A stretch of DNA of 64,000 nucleotides from Aurantiacibacter sp. D1-12 (lineage in GTDB: Bacteria > Pseudomonadota > Alphaproteobacteria > Sphingomonadales > Sphingomonadaceae): positions 116,001 to 180,000 of the forward strand of contig NZ_JAPJZJ010000003.1 of NCBI RefSeq assembly GCF_028858515.1, given 5' to 3'. Both the position numbers and the translations under genes were made by a program. Shown in pieces: positions 39,378 through 48,003 of the stretch. How positions within the stretch are numbered: the stretch's first letter is position 1; every line of letters starts with the position of its first letter. The notes beneath the pieces were generated by a model. That model was given only the letters and a program-made list of their open reading frames with translations. It was not told where the DNA came from and ran no database searches.

Positions 39378-40232
39378 ATGAAGACAGGTGTATCTGCTGG
39401 AATTCGAAGCGCTGCAATTGCTGCGCTGGCACCGCTGGTGGCGGCTTTTTCCGTGCCGGTCCTGGCGCAGGATATCGAGACGGTCGACCCCAATGTGGTG
39501 ATTGACGGCGATCTGATGGATGTCTCTCCTGCAGAAGAAGTCACCCAGGATTCTGAAGCCGGGGCCTACGACGGGGCCTATGATCTTTCCGAGGCAACGC
39601 CGCGCTACAATACCGAAGACACGACCGGTGAGGACCAGACCGCCGACGCGCGTCCGGTGCTCGACCTGCCGCCGCTGGAGGGAGAAGAATCCGGCGAACA
39701 GATGGCTACTGTCGATACCGAGACCTTCCCGCCGCAGGACGATCCGGCAACAGTTTACGGTGAAGACGACTTGATCGGCGCGGCAGAGGGCCTGTTCGGT
39801 CGCGGAGCCGAAGGGCTGGCGGGCCTTATTCAGGATATTCTTGCCGATCAGGGTGAGCCCAACGGGTACATTGTCGGCCGCGAAGGCGGGGGCGCATTCG
39901 TGCTTGGTGTCCGCTACGGTTCGGGCACCCTCTATCACGCGATAGAAGGCAATATGCCGGTCTACTGGACTGGCCCGTCAATCGGGCTGGACGCAGGCGC
40001 CAATGCGGGCAACACCTTCGTGCTCGTCTACAACCTTTATGACACCGAAGAACTGTATGAGCGTTTCCCTGCAGGTGAAGGCCAAGCCTATTTCGTGGGC
40101 GGGTTCACCGCCAGCTACGTACGCAAGGGAGACATTGTGCTGATCCCGATCCGTGTCGGGGCAGGTCTGCGGTTGGGCATCAATGCTGGCTACCTCCGCT
40201 TTAGCCGTGAACAACGCTGGCTACCGTTCTGA
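39378..40232 (+). CDS. eipA: Periplasmic DUF1134 / EipA-like envelope protein
   Basis: The ATG at 39378 begins a signal peptide (LVAAFSVPVLAQ); GGAG lies about 10 bases upstream. The 284-residue protein has an acidic, disordered N-terminal half (about 33-130) and a C-terminal DUF1134 domain. The domain carries GYIVGREGGGAFVLGVRYGSG, GPSIGLDAGANAG, YFVGGFTASYVRKGD and AGLRLGINAGYLRFS. In Brucella EipA is a small beta-barrel protein needed for envelope integrity. That this one has the same job is inference from the domain. Confidence 0.85.
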   Translation: MKTGVSAGIRSAAIAALAPLVAAFSVPVLAQDIETVDPNVVIDGDLMDVSPAEEVTQDSEAGAYDGAYDLSEATPRYNTEDTTGEDQTADARPVLDLPPLEGEESGEQMATVDTETFPPQDDPATVYGEDDLIGAAEGLFGRGAEGLAGLIQDILADQGEPNGYIVGREGGGAFVLGVRYGSGTLYHAIEGNMPVYWTGPSIGLDAGANAGNTFVLVYNLYDTEELYERFPAGEGQAYFVGGFTASYVRKGDIVLIPIRVGAGLRLGINAGYLRFSREQRWLPF

Positions 40233-40337
40233 TCTTGGCATTCTGATAGCGGGCCTTTCGGCCTGAATAGCAATTCGCGCTGAATATCGCTGATGCAAAG
40301 CTTGCGGTGATCGCAGCGTGGAGGCATTGCGCTGTGC

Positions 40338-41513
40338 ATGCTCAATCGACTCGACCAACAAGCCCCCGATGCGCTGCTTGCGCTGATCAAGCTCTACAAT
40401 GCGGACGAGCGCCCGGACAAGATTGATCTGGGTGTCGGCGTCTATCGCACTGCCGATGGCGCAACCCCTGTGTTCAAGGCGATCAAGGGTGCAGAGCGCA
40501 AGCTGGTGGAGACGCAGGACAGCAAGAGCTACCTTGGTCCCGAAGGCGACATGGGTTTTGTCCGCGGCCTGATCCCGCATGTGTTTGGCGATGCCGCACC
40601 CGGCGATGGCCGCATGGAAGGCATGCAGACACCGGGCGGTACAGGAGCGGTTCGCCTAGCACTGTCGCTGGCCAAGAAGGCTGGTGTGAAGCGCGTCCTG
40701 ATGGGCGTGCCGAGCTGGCCCAATCACGCGCAGATCCTCGACGATCTGGAGCTCGAGATGGTCGCATTCGACCATGCCAATGCCGATGGAGCCGCGAACA
40801 TGGATGGCTTGCGCGCCGCGCTTGCTGACGCGGGCGAGGGTGACGCTGTGCTGCTGCATGGTTGCTGCCACAACCCGACTGGTGTCGATTACACGGCTGA
40901 CGAGTGGGACGCGATTGTCGCGATCCTGAAAGATAGCCCGGTTCTACCGCTGATTGATGTCGCCTATCAGGGGCTGGGTGCCGGCATGGAGGAAGATGCC
41001 TACGGTGTTCGCGCCGTGGTATCGCATTGCCCGGAAGCGCTGGTCGCATACAGCTGTGACAAGAATTTCGGTCTCTATCGTGACCGCGTGGGGGCTTTCT
41101 ACGTCATCACGACTGATGCAGATGCGACCGTGCGGGCCATCTCCAACGCCTCGGCATTGGCGCGTGCCAACTGGTCCATGCCGCCCGATCACGGCGGTGC
41201 AGCAGTACGTGTGATCCTGGAAGATCCCGTGCTCACCCAGCAGTGGCTTGATGAAGTGCAGTCCATGCGTGAACGTATCGCAGCAGTGCGCGCCAAGCTT
41301 GCTGCTTCCAGCAATGCCGGAGGAGTGAATCTCGAGCCGCTTGGTCGCCAGCAGGGCATGTTCGCCATGCTGCCGGTTTCCAAGGAACAGGTGCAGCAAT
41401 TGCGCGATGATCATGGCGTTTACATGGCGGGTTCCGGCCGGATCAATGTCGCCGGGCTGACGCTGGGCAATATCGATGCCTTCGTTTCCGCGCTGAGTGA
41501 TGTGGCTGGTTGA
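40338..41513 (+). CDS. Class I aromatic/aspartate aminotransferase
   Basis: The 391-residue PLP enzyme resembles TyrB/AspC: KIDLGVGVYRTADG, MQTPGGTGAVRL, HGCCHNPTGVDYT, and the PLP Lys in SCDKNFGLYRDRVG (K242), with a C-terminal MAGSGRINVAGLT containing the substrate Arg. It transfers amino groups between aspartate or aromatic amino acids and 2-oxoglutarate. The exact preference is not decidable here. GGAGG lies 13 bases before the ATG, rather far. Confidence 0.93.
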   Translation: MLNRLDQQAPDALLALIKLYNADERPDKIDLGVGVYRTADGATPVFKAIKGAERKLVETQDSKSYLGPEGDMGFVRGLIPHVFGDAAPGDGRMEGMQTPGGTGAVRLALSLAKKAGVKRVLMGVPSWPNHAQILDDLELEMVAFDHANADGAANMDGLRAALADAGEGDAVLLHGCCHNPTGVDYTADEWDAIVAILKDSPVLPLIDVAYQGLGAGMEEDAYGVRAVVSHCPEALVAYSCDKNFGLYRDRVGAFYVITTDADATVRAISNASALARANWSMPPDHGGAAVRVILEDPVLTQQWLDEVQSMRERIAAVRAKLAASSNAGGVNLEPLGRQQGMFAMLPVSKEQVQQLRDDHGVYMAGSGRINVAGLTLGNIDAFVSALSDVAG

Positions 41514-41591
41514 GGGGCAGCCTTCCCGGCCGTGATTGATTTGCGGATGTAAAATTGCCTAGATTGCGCTTGTCAAATGAGGAGCGCGGCA

Positions 41592-41843
41592 ATGGAACAG
41601 AACGACCACCACGATTACGGGGCGCTGGTTGGCTGGACGTCGACACATGTGGGTGATCGCATCACGCTCCGCCTGCAAAGCGTCAACAAGCCACCGCCGC
41701 ACGAGCATGACGATGTGCAATCGCAGATCTACCTGATGGATCGCAACCAGGCCGCCCAGTTGGCTAACTACCTGTTCGAAATGAGCGGTCACACCGCTCC
41801 GGACAAGCGCGGCAGGGGTTGGCTATCGCGCCTGTTTGGCTAG
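41592..41843 (+). CDS. Small hydrophilic protein of unknown function
   Basis: The ATG at 41592 is preferred because GAGGAG lies about 9 bases upstream; a second in-frame ATG at 41577 overlaps that site. The 83-residue product has a His/Asp-rich start (NDHHDYGALVGW) and the segments GDRITLRLQSVNKPPPHEHDD and YLMDRNQAAQLANYLFEMSG. It ends in a basic tail with WLSRLFG. I do not recognise a family. It is 9 bases from the following acetyltransferase gene and probably shares its transcript. Confidence 0.65.
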   Translation: MEQNDHHDYGALVGWTSTHVGDRITLRLQSVNKPPPHEHDDVQSQIYLMDRNQAAQLANYLFEMSGHTAPDKRGRGWLSRLFG

Positions 41844-41852
41844 ACAAGACGC

Positions 41853-42407
41853 ATGTCGCTTGATCGTCAACCCAGCCTGACCGGCACACTGGTTGAGCTG
41901 CGCCCGCTGCTCGAGGAGGATTGGGACGCGCTTTTTGCCGTCGCCTCCGATTCGGAAATCTGGGCTATGCACCCAATGCATGATCGATGGCGCGAACCGG
42001 TGTTTCGCGACTTCTTCAACGATGCCCTTGCGAAAGGCGGCGCGCTGGCAGTGATCGACAGGAGCACTGGCCGGATTGTCGGATCAAGCCGGTTCGAGCG
42101 ATACGATTCCGCTGATGGCGGATCGGTTGAGATTGGCTGGACGTTCCTGGCACGCGAATTTTGGGGGAAGGGGTACAATCGTGAAATGAAGCGGTTGATG
42201 CTGACGCACGCGCTTCAGGCTGTTCAACGGGTCGATTTTCGAGTTGGGGATGCAAATACACGTAGCCGACGTGCACTCGAGAAGATCGGCGCCAGACTTT
42301 CGCCCGACAGAGTCGAAAAGCCGCTGGTGCCCGGTGTCGGCATAGTCCTGCACCTGTACTACGAGATCGACCGTGAGAACTTTGCCAGCGGGCCGCTTTC
42401 TGCCTAG
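41853..42407 (+). CDS. GNAT-family N-acetyltransferase (RimJ/RimL-like)
   Basis: The 184-residue protein has the acetyltransferase_3 layout: LVELRPLLEEDWDALF at the start, GRIVGSSRFERYD, GSVEIGWTFLAREFWGKGYNREMKRLML (acetyl-CoA site region) and VDFRVGDANTRSRRALEKIGA. It transfers an acetyl group to an amine, perhaps a protein N terminus or small molecule. Its stop overlaps the stop of the convergent ribE gene. Confidence 0.9.
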   Translation: MSLDRQPSLTGTLVELRPLLEEDWDALFAVASDSEIWAMHPMHDRWREPVFRDFFNDALAKGGALAVIDRSTGRIVGSSRFERYDSADGGSVEIGWTFLAREFWGKGYNREMKRLMLTHALQAVQRVDFRVGDANTRSRRALEKIGARLSPDRVEKPLVPGVGIVLHLYYEIDRENFASGPLSA

Positions 42408-43021
42408 CTGCGAAGCGCCTGCATGCGGTGCAGGTATCGCGCGATAGTATCGATTTCCAGATTGACCTCATCGCCTTGGCCCAGCGAGCCGAGCGTGGTC
42501 ACTTCGCTCGTGTGCGGAATGATGTTCAGGCTGAAATGGGCCTCGCCATCGGGCTGATCTTCCACCCCGTTCACGGTGAGTGACACGCCGTTCACGGCGA
42601 TTGATCCTTTCTCCGCAATGTAAGGCGCAAGCTCTTTGGGAGCGGAGATTACGACCGAGGTCGAGGCGCCAACGGGTTGCCAGTCCACCACCTTGCCCAC
42701 CGCATCGACATGGCCGGTGACTATGTGGCCACCAAGCTCGTCCCCCACGCGCAAGGATGGTTCCAGATTGATTTCGCGTCCTTCGCGCCACATGCCCTTG
42801 GCGGTGCGGCTGACCGTTTCGCCTGATACATCAACCACGAAGAAGGCATCGCCCTTGGTTCCGCCTTTCTCGACAGCGGTCAGGCACACGCCCGAGCAGG
42901 CGATACTCGCGCCGATGGCGATTGTGTCGGGGTCAAACGGGCAGGAAATGCGCAGGCGAAGATCGCCGCGTTCTTCGACGCTTTCGATGGTGCCGATGGC
43001 GATGACAATTCCGGTAAACAT
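42404..43021 (-). CDS. ribE: Riboflavin synthase alpha chain
   Basis: The 205-residue protein has two lumazine-binding repeats. The first starts with the diagnostic MFTGIV and contains IACSGVCLTAV; the second has GGHIVTGHVDAVG and SIAVNGVSLTVNGV. It dismutates two 6,7-dimethyl-8-ribityllumazine molecules to riboflavin. It lies 11 bases after ribD in the same transcript. Confidence 0.97.
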   Translation of the reverse strand: MFTGIVIAIGTIESVEERGDLRLRISCPFDPDTIAIGASIACSGVCLTAVEKGGTKGDAFFVVDVSGETVSRTAKGMWREGREINLEPSLRVGDELGGHIVTGHVDAVGKVVDWQPVGASTSVVISAPKELAPYIAEKGSIAVNGVSLTVNGVEDQPDGEAHFSLNIIPHTSEVTTLGSLGQGDEVNLEIDTIARYLHRMQALRS

Positions 43022-43032
43022 GGCGCGCAGTC

Positions 43033-44004
43033 CTATCGGGTTCGCGTATAGATTTCGAGTGTATCCTGGCCAAGCTGCCGTGTGTCTTCACACCGCCACC
43101 TGCCATGCGCCGATGCGAGATCGGGCAGAGCGAGAGGCGCAATGCCGGGCTTGCCACCAAGCAGGATCGGCGCTCGATAGATCAGCAGACGATCCACGAG
43201 GTCTGCTTCAAGGAATGCCGTTGCCGTCTGCGCTCCACCTTCGATGAAGAGATAGCGGATGTCCGCAAGTGCGCTGATCGACTCAGGCGCACTGATGGCC
43301 TGCCATCCTTCCGGTGCTTCACCTCTCGTCAGCACGATGCGTTGCGGTGAGCGTGCTTCGAGCCCATCGAGCCTTACGGTCAGCTGTGGGCCATCAGCCC
43401 GAACTGTTCCACCGCCAACCAAAATGGCATCGGCGCGCGCGCGTTCGCGATGTGTGTGTGCTCGGGCTGCCTCGCCGGTAATCCACTGACTCTCACCCGT
43501 TGCTGTGGCGATGCAACCGTCAAGTGACAGTGCGAGTTTGAGCGTGACATGTGGCCTTCCTAGCGTAAGCGCAGCTTCGTGTCCTGCTAGCCCGAACTCG
43601 TCTGCCGGTTGTCCCGCTTCGACTACCTCGATCCCGGCAGCGGCCAGACGCGTGATACCCTTACCTGCCGTTCGCGCATCGGGATCGCGCAAGCCGACAA
43701 CAGCGCGCGCCAGTCCGGCCTCGCCCACCAGGTCGGCACAAGCCGGGCCACGTTCTGACTGGTGAGCGCAAGGTTCCAGCGTCACATAGAGCGTTGCACC
43801 CCTTGCAGCTTCGCCTGCCTGCTTAAGAGCAGCAGCTTCCGCGTGAGGTCTGCCGCCAGGTTGTGTCCAACCCCGGCCGACAACAATGCCATCGCGCACG
43901 ATGATCGCACCGACACCGGGGTTGGGATTACTCCCAGGGCGCGCCCGTTCCGCAAGGGCGACCGCAGCCGCCAGCCAGCGGGCGTCATCAGCCTTGGGCA
44001 GCAT
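43033..44004 (-). CDS. ribD: Bifunctional riboflavin deaminase/reductase
   Basis: The 323-residue protein joins an N-terminal cytidine-deaminase-like domain (zinc motif HAEAAAL near 55 and PCAHQSERGPAC near 80) to a reductase domain (VTLKLALSLDGCIAT, ADAILVGGGTVRADGPQLTVR, FIEGGAQTATAFLEADLVD). It performs the second and third steps of riboflavin synthesis. The two Cys of the zinc site are 10 residues apart, one more than in the common PCSHxGRTPPC form. Its start lies inside the end of the upstream gene (17-base overlap). Confidence 0.95.
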   Translation of the reverse strand: MLPKADDARWLAAAVALAERARPGSNPNPGVGAIIVRDGIVVGRGWTQPGGRPHAEAAALKQAGEAARGATLYVTLEPCAHQSERGPACADLVGEAGLARAVVGLRDPDARTAGKGITRLAAAGIEVVEAGQPADEFGLAGHEAALTLGRPHVTLKLALSLDGCIATATGESQWITGEAARAHTHRERARADAILVGGGTVRADGPQLTVRLDGLEARSPQRIVLTRGEAPEGWQAISAPESISALADIRYLFIEGGAQTATAFLEADLVDRLLIYRAPILLGGKPGIAPLALPDLASAHGRWRCEDTRQLGQDTLEIYTRTR

Positions 44005-44455
44005 TGGCGCAGTACTCGGCTACCGATTGGGCGAGTTCTTCTTCGCTCGGGCCTTCATCCACATTGCCCGAAGCGGCGCGCTCTGCCTCTGCCTGCGCTT
44101 CCATCTCGTCGACATCGACAAAGGTCGCGCGGCCAAGCTGGCGATACATCTCGCGGCGAAGCTCTTCGCGCTCGGCAATCCGTGCGTCGATGGCGTCCTG
44201 CAATTCCTGGTTGGCGCAGTTCTCGGCGATGATTTCGGCATCGCTACGATTTTCGTCGAGCGTAGTAATGAAGATCAGTTCGGGTCGCTCGGGAATGATC
44301 CGCGTGCCATCGGGAATCAGCGTAAAGAACAGCGCAAAGGTCGCCGCACAGGCGACGCCCAGAATCTGCCAGCGGTGCGGCGTGGGCCGCTTCCATTGCT
44401 CGGCAAAATCACCAACGGCCCGCTTGGGGGAAATACGGCGAAGGAAACGCTTCAT
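43988..44455 (-). CDS. Single-pass membrane protein of unknown function
   Basis: The ATG at 44455 (MKRFLRRISPKRAV) is chosen over a TTG 9 codons upstream; neither has a good ribosome site. The roughly 155-residue protein has a basic N terminus, one membrane helix (ILGVACAATFALFFTLIP), then an acidic, coiled-coil-prone exterior part with two Cys (CANQELQDAIDAR and AEYCANAAQG). I do not recognise it. It overlaps ribD by 17 bases and so is cotranscribed with the riboflavin genes. Confidence 0.7.
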   Translation of the reverse strand: MKRFLRRISPKRAVGDFAEQWKRPTPHRWQILGVACAATFALFFTLIPDGTRIIPERPELIFITTLDENRSDAEIIAENCANQELQDAIDARIAEREELRREMYRQLGRATFVDVDEMEAQAEAERAASGNVDEGPSEEELAQSVAEYCANAAQG

Positions 44456-44510
44456 GGGAGGGGAGATAGGCGCGTGCGGCAACTTTCGCCAGTACTTGCA
44501 GTGCCAAGCC

Positions 44511-45245
44511 TTATCCGAACACTGCGTAGAGCGTTCGTCCCTCGCTCTTCAGCCAGCTATCGGCCTTACCAATTTCGCCATCGAACAGAGTGCCGAGGAG
44601 GGTATAAAATGCGGGCGAATGGTCGAAATGGACAAGGTGCGCGACTTCATGCGCAACGACGCTGCGCCGCACGTGATCGGGTGCCATTACCAGTCGCCAG
44701 TTGATGCGGATGCAGCGATCCTTGGGCCCGTTGCCGGAACATGATCCCCAGCGCCGCTGCGCGCGTGATAGCCGCAAGTCGGGCACGTCCAGTCCTCCGC
44801 GCCCGCAGTAGAATGCAAGGTCGTCTCCGGCCAGACGCAGTGCTTCGGCTTCGAGCCAGCGCTGTACTCGCCCTTCGATACGGTCTTGCGGACCGCCGAT
44901 GTGCAGCACATCGCCTTCGCGGCGGACTTTGCGCGGACCCTTGGCATCCCATGCGAGGGTGAGTTCACCGCCACGATAGGGGATCGCCGATTCCGGCGCG
45001 ATCACCACCTTTTCGGGCACTTTGCCCAGTTGCCGCGCGATCCATTCCTTGCGTGCATTGGCGAAGGTGATGGCATCGAGGGTGCGCCCCCAGCGCGGCA
45101 TGGTGATCCGCACTTCGCTACCGTCAGGGGCAAGCCGCATGGTCAGGCGTTGCGCGCGAGCATGGCGGCGGATGGCGATGGGAACTTCTTCGCCGTCCAC
45201 CTCCACACTGGGATTCTGCATATCCTTGCGCAGCCAGTCGATCAC
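44511..45245 (-). CDS. YgjP/SprT-like zinc metallopeptidase-fold protein
   Basis: The 244-residue protein has the family pattern: RRHARAQRLTMRLAPDG, IRHAEEWI-like ARKEWIARQL, RAQRRWGSC and RINWRLVMAPDHV, followed by VVAHEVAHLVHFDHSPAFY. The HExxHxxxxxH zinc site is complete. The E. coli homologue YgjP has been reported as a UTP pyrophosphatase; peptidase activity is not proven for the group. It overlaps the next gene's stop/start by 4 bases. Confidence 0.88.
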   Translation of the reverse strand: MIDWLRKDMQNPSVEVDGEEVPIAIRRHARAQRLTMRLAPDGSEVRITMPRWGRTLDAITFANARKEWIARQLGKVPEKVVIAPESAIPYRGGELTLAWDAKGPRKVRREGDVLHIGGPQDRIEGRVQRWLEAEALRLAGDDLAFYCGRGGLDVPDLRLSRAQRRWGSCSGNGPKDRCIRINWRLVMAPDHVRRSVVAHEVAHLVHFDHSPAFYTLLGTLFDGEIGKADSWLKSEGRTLYAVFG

Positions 45246-45688
45246 GGCGTTTCGTCCCAGTCCATCAAGTGGTGTTCCAGATCCCCGGCTACGGTTTCGC
45301 TCACGCAGCGCCCCGCTACGCAGGCCCCTGCTTCCAGCATGGCATCGCGGCTGCCGGTCAGCAGGTAGTGCCAGTCCGGCAGCGGATCACCATCGGCGCG
45401 GCGGCGATAGGCGCAGGTGGAGGGGAGCCATGGCACCTGATCGACCAGCTTGGGCGTAAGGCGCAGGCAATCGGGAACATAGGCCTTGCGGTGACGATAA
45501 TCCTTGCACCGTGCCGTGCCCGTATCGAGAAGCTTGCAGGCGACATTGGTTTCGGCAATTTCGCCGGTATCGGCATCTTCCAGCTTGTGCAGGCAGCAAC
45601 GCCCGCAACCATCGCACAGCGCTTCCCATTCTTCGCGGGTCAAGGCTTCCAGCGGAAGCTCCCAGAACCTGTCCCTTAGCGCACCCAT
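45242..45688 (-). CDS. UPF0260 / YcgN-like cysteine-cluster protein
   Basis: The 148-residue protein carries the Cys cluster CDGCGRCC (25-32) and CKDYRHRKAYVPDCLRL, plus WLPSTCAYR and DWHYLLTGSRDAM, all typical of UPF0260. A metal or Fe-S ligand role is suspected for the family but not shown. It lies between SCO1 (13-base overlap) and the YgjP-like gene. Confidence 0.92.
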   Translation of the reverse strand: MGALRDRFWELPLEALTREEWEALCDGCGRCCLHKLEDADTGEIAETNVACKLLDTGTARCKDYRHRKAYVPDCLRLTPKLVDQVPWLPSTCAYRRRADGDPLPDWHYLLTGSRDAMLEAGACVAGRCVSETVAGDLEHHLMDWDETP

Positions 45689-46269
45689 TTTTCCAGTTCC
45701 GCTGCAACCGCCTCACCCGAAGACTCGACGGGGAGGAGCGCCATGGGCTGACCCTCACGGTCAACCAAATAGCCTGATCGCGAATGGTCCATCAGATATC
45801 CGCCCTCTTCGTTAGGCTCCATCTTGGTGTAGGAGGCAAAATAGTTCGCGGCAGCGGCTTCGATCGCTTCAGGAGAGCCGGTGAGGCCGATCAGATCATC
45901 TGAGAAACTAGCGGTAAATTCACCCACAACTTCGGGTGTATCACGCTCCGGATCGACGGTGATAAAGATCGGCTGGATCTCCCCCGCCATGTCCGGATTG
46001 TCTGCGACAAAGCGGTTGTAGCCCTGCACCATGCGCTGGACGTCAAACGGACAGACATCGGGGCAATAGGCATAGCCGAAATAGACCATCTGATACTTGC
46101 CGATGAAATCCCCGTCTGTAACCGTCTGGCCTTGCGCGTTGACCAGCTCGAACCCGCCAACAACGGCGGAATCGTAAAGCGGTGGTGGGGCATCGGGGGC
46201 GGCTGCGCCACAACCGGCCAAGGTCAGGGTGGCGGCGAGGCTTGCAATAAGCTTTGTTCGTACAGACAT
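45676..46269 (-). CDS. SCO1/SenC-type copper chaperone lipoprotein
   Basis: The ATG at 46269 starts a lipoprotein signal (TLTLAGCGAA, Cys20); a much longer open frame upstream is only antisense to other genes. The 197-residue protein has a thioredoxin fold with the copper motif YCPDVCPFDV (C69, C73). The third ligand is His in LMDHSRSGYLVD (about 160), and FITVDPERDTPE lies between. SCO proteins deliver copper to the CuA site of cytochrome oxidase. Confidence 0.94.
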   Translation of the reverse strand: MSVRTKLIASLAATLTLAGCGAAAPDAPPPLYDSAVVGGFELVNAQGQTVTDGDFIGKYQMVYFGYAYCPDVCPFDVQRMVQGYNRFVADNPDMAGEIQPIFITVDPERDTPEVVGEFTASFSDDLIGLTGSPEAIEAAAANYFASYTKMEPNEEGGYLMDHSRSGYLVDREGQPMALLPVESSGEAVAAELEKWVR

Positions 46270-46362
46270 GACGGATGGTTCATGCTCTGCTAACGCGCAG
46301 CAAGCAAGATGCACAAAGGTCCTGACAGGGGCTTTTGCGCACATATCAAACAGGAGGACGGG

Positions 46363-46986
46363 GTGGCCAGGGTCGCTCTTCGCAGCATTATCTCTCTCGC
46401 AGCATTCGGCAGCGCCTTTGCATTGGCGGTTCCGGCACAGGCGCAATTCTATTCTGAAGGGTACGAATTCCTCGAAGCCGTGCGTGATCGCAACGGGACA
46501 GAGGCGACCGAGATGCTCAATCAGCCGGGCACGACAGTCATCAACACGCGCGACATCACCAGTGGTGAGACCGCGCTTCATGTTGTTGTGAGCCGCCGCG
46601 ATCTGACGTGGACACGCTGGCTGCTGCAGGAAGGTGCCAATCCCAATCTCGCGGATTCGCGTGGCCGTACGCCGCTGAATGCCGCAGTCGAAAACGGTTT
46701 CCTTGAAGGTGTGGAAGTTCTCGTGGCGCGCGGTGCACGTGTTGATGTGGCCAGCGAAACCGGTGAAACGCCGCTGATGACAGCGGTCCATTCGCGCAAC
46801 ATAGAACTGATGGAAATCCTGCTGGAAGCAGGCGCCAATCCCGATCTCAATGACAATGCCGGTCGCAGCGCGCGCGACTATGCGATGCTGCCGGGCACTC
46901 CGCCGCGTGTGCTCATGGTGATCGAAGCAAATGAACAGGACGCGGAAACCCGCGAGAGCGAGCAGGTCTACGGCCCCGCCTTCTGA
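46363..46986 (+). CDS. Exported ankyrin-repeat protein
   Basis: The GTG at 46363 has AGGAGG about 5 bases upstream and opens a signal peptide (AFGSAFALAVPAQAQ). The 207-residue protein carries about four ankyrin repeats, seen as SGETALHVVVSRRDLTW, RGRTPLNAAVENGFLEG and TGETPLMTAVHSRNIEL, each followed by an LLEAGANPDL-type turn. A partial last repeat is NAGRSARDYAM. It is a periplasmic protein-binding scaffold of unknown partner. It is divergent from SCO1 and 15 bases before the COQ9 gene. Confidence 0.88.
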   Translation: MARVALRSIISLAAFGSAFALAVPAQAQFYSEGYEFLEAVRDRNGTEATEMLNQPGTTVINTRDITSGETALHVVVSRRDLTWTRWLLQEGANPNLADSRGRTPLNAAVENGFLEGVEVLVARGARVDVASETGETPLMTAVHSRNIELMEILLEAGANPDLNDNAGRSARDYAMLPGTPPRVLMVIEANEQDAETRESEQVYGPAF

Positions 46987-47001
46987 CAACCGGATTTTTT
47001 G

Positions 47002-47661
47002 ATGACCGAAGCTGACGATCTTACTCTGGACGAACTGCGCATCAGGCTCGCGCCGCAAATAGCCCTGTCCGCTATGTTCGATGGCTGGAGCGATGCTGCT
47101 CTGGTCTCTGCCGCAGAGGCGGAAGGCGTAGACGTCGCTGTTGCGCGGCTCGCCTTTCCGGGCGGTGCGATGGACATGATCGATGCCTGGGTGGCCTCTA
47201 TCGATGAGCGCATGGAAGCCAACTTTGCTGACGGGCGGCTCGATAACATGCCAATCCGCGAGCGCATCCGTTCGCTGGTCTGGTTCCGGCTGGAAGCAAT
47301 CGAAGGACTGGAGGAATCGCTTGCCCGGGCGATGAGCATTCAGGCCATGCCGAAGAACGCACCCGCCGCGCTGAAGCAGGGTTGGTCGAGCGCGGACAAG
47401 ATGTGGCGTCTCGCGGGAGACACCGCGACTGATTACAACCATTACACCAAGCGCGCGATCCTCGGCTCGATCTATGGCGCGACACTTGCGGTATGGAAGA
47501 GTGACGAGAGCGAGGACAAGGCAAACACCGCTGCCTTCCTCGATCGCCGGATCGAAGGTGTCATGAAGTTCGAAAAGGCCAAGGCCAAATGGCTCGGCAA
47601 AGACCGCGAGCATTTCGATATGGCCCGCTTCCTCGGACGGCTGCGTTACCCGCAGAAGTAG
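47002..47661 (+). CDS. COQ9-family ubiquinone biosynthesis protein
   Basis: The 219-residue protein matches COQ9: TLDELRIRLAPQIALSAMFDGWSDAAL (TetR-like helical start), DNMPIRERIRSLVWFRLEAI and DTATDYNHYTKRAILGSIYGATLAVW. The C-terminal domain is lipid-binding in the family. It helps the hydroxylation step of ubiquinone synthesis. The ATG at 47002 directly follows a TTG in frame. Confidence 0.92.
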   Translation: MTEADDLTLDELRIRLAPQIALSAMFDGWSDAALVSAAEAEGVDVAVARLAFPGGAMDMIDAWVASIDERMEANFADGRLDNMPIRERIRSLVWFRLEAIEGLEESLARAMSIQAMPKNAPAALKQGWSSADKMWRLAGDTATDYNHYTKRAILGSIYGATLAVWKSDESEDKANTAAFLDRRIEGVMKFEKAKAKWLGKDREHFDMARFLGRLRYPQK

Positions 47662-47690
47662 CATCGGCCTGCTCTACACGATTTTCCTAT

Positions 47691-47705
47691 TGAGAATGAG
47701 TTGCA
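47691..47705. promoter_or_regulatory. Fur-box-like site before feoAB
   Basis: TGAGAATGAGTTGCA follows the 7-1-7 Fur layout TGATAAT-N-ATTATCA, with TGAxAAT in the left half and CA at the end. It lies 32 bases before the likely feoA start. Iron control of feoAB is common. Confidence 0.5.
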
Positions 47706-47736
47706 ATTAGCGGATCGCTCTGGCACGGGCGTTGCC

Positions 47737-48003
47737 GTGACCGACACTGCATCCCCTCATACCGCCACGCTCGATAGCCTCGCACCACTGGATCGGGCCG
47801 AAATTGTCTCTGTCGACTGGAGCGCGCTCGCGCCCGATGAAAGCAAGCGTCTACGCGCATTGGGTCTGGACGAGGGGGCGCGGATTGCTGTGGCGCATCG
47901 CGGGGTTTTCTTCGGTAAGGATCCCATCGCCTTGCTGGTAGGCCGTGCCACGATTGCCGTGCGCCGCGCCCATGCCAAGGCCATGCTGGTGAAGCCGCTA
48001 TGA
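47737..48003 (+). CDS. feoA: FeoA-type ferrous iron transport protein
   Basis: The GTG at 47737 is preferred. The in-frame TTG at 47701 lies in the Fur-like site. No strong ribosome site is seen. The 88-residue protein has an SH3-like FeoA domain: LAPDESKRLRALGLDEGARIAV, then GKDPIALLVGRATIAVRRAHAKAMLV. FeoA associates with FeoB. Its stop overlaps the feoB start (ATGA). Confidence 0.88.
   Translation: MTDTASPHTATLDSLAPLDRAEIVSVDWSALAPDESKRLRALGLDEGARIAVAHRGVFFGKDPIALLVGRATIAVRRAHAKAMLVKPL

Noticed and set aside
40249..40262. Small GGGCC/GGCCT hairpin after eipA
   Set aside because: 4-5 pairs and no T-run; could be chance.
45676..47664. A 662-codon minus-strand frame covering SCO1 plus 1.4 kb upstream
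   Set aside because: Only the part from 46269 onward matches SCO1 with its lipoprotein signal; the rest is antisense to the ankyrin and COQ9 genes, which have their own signals and motifs.
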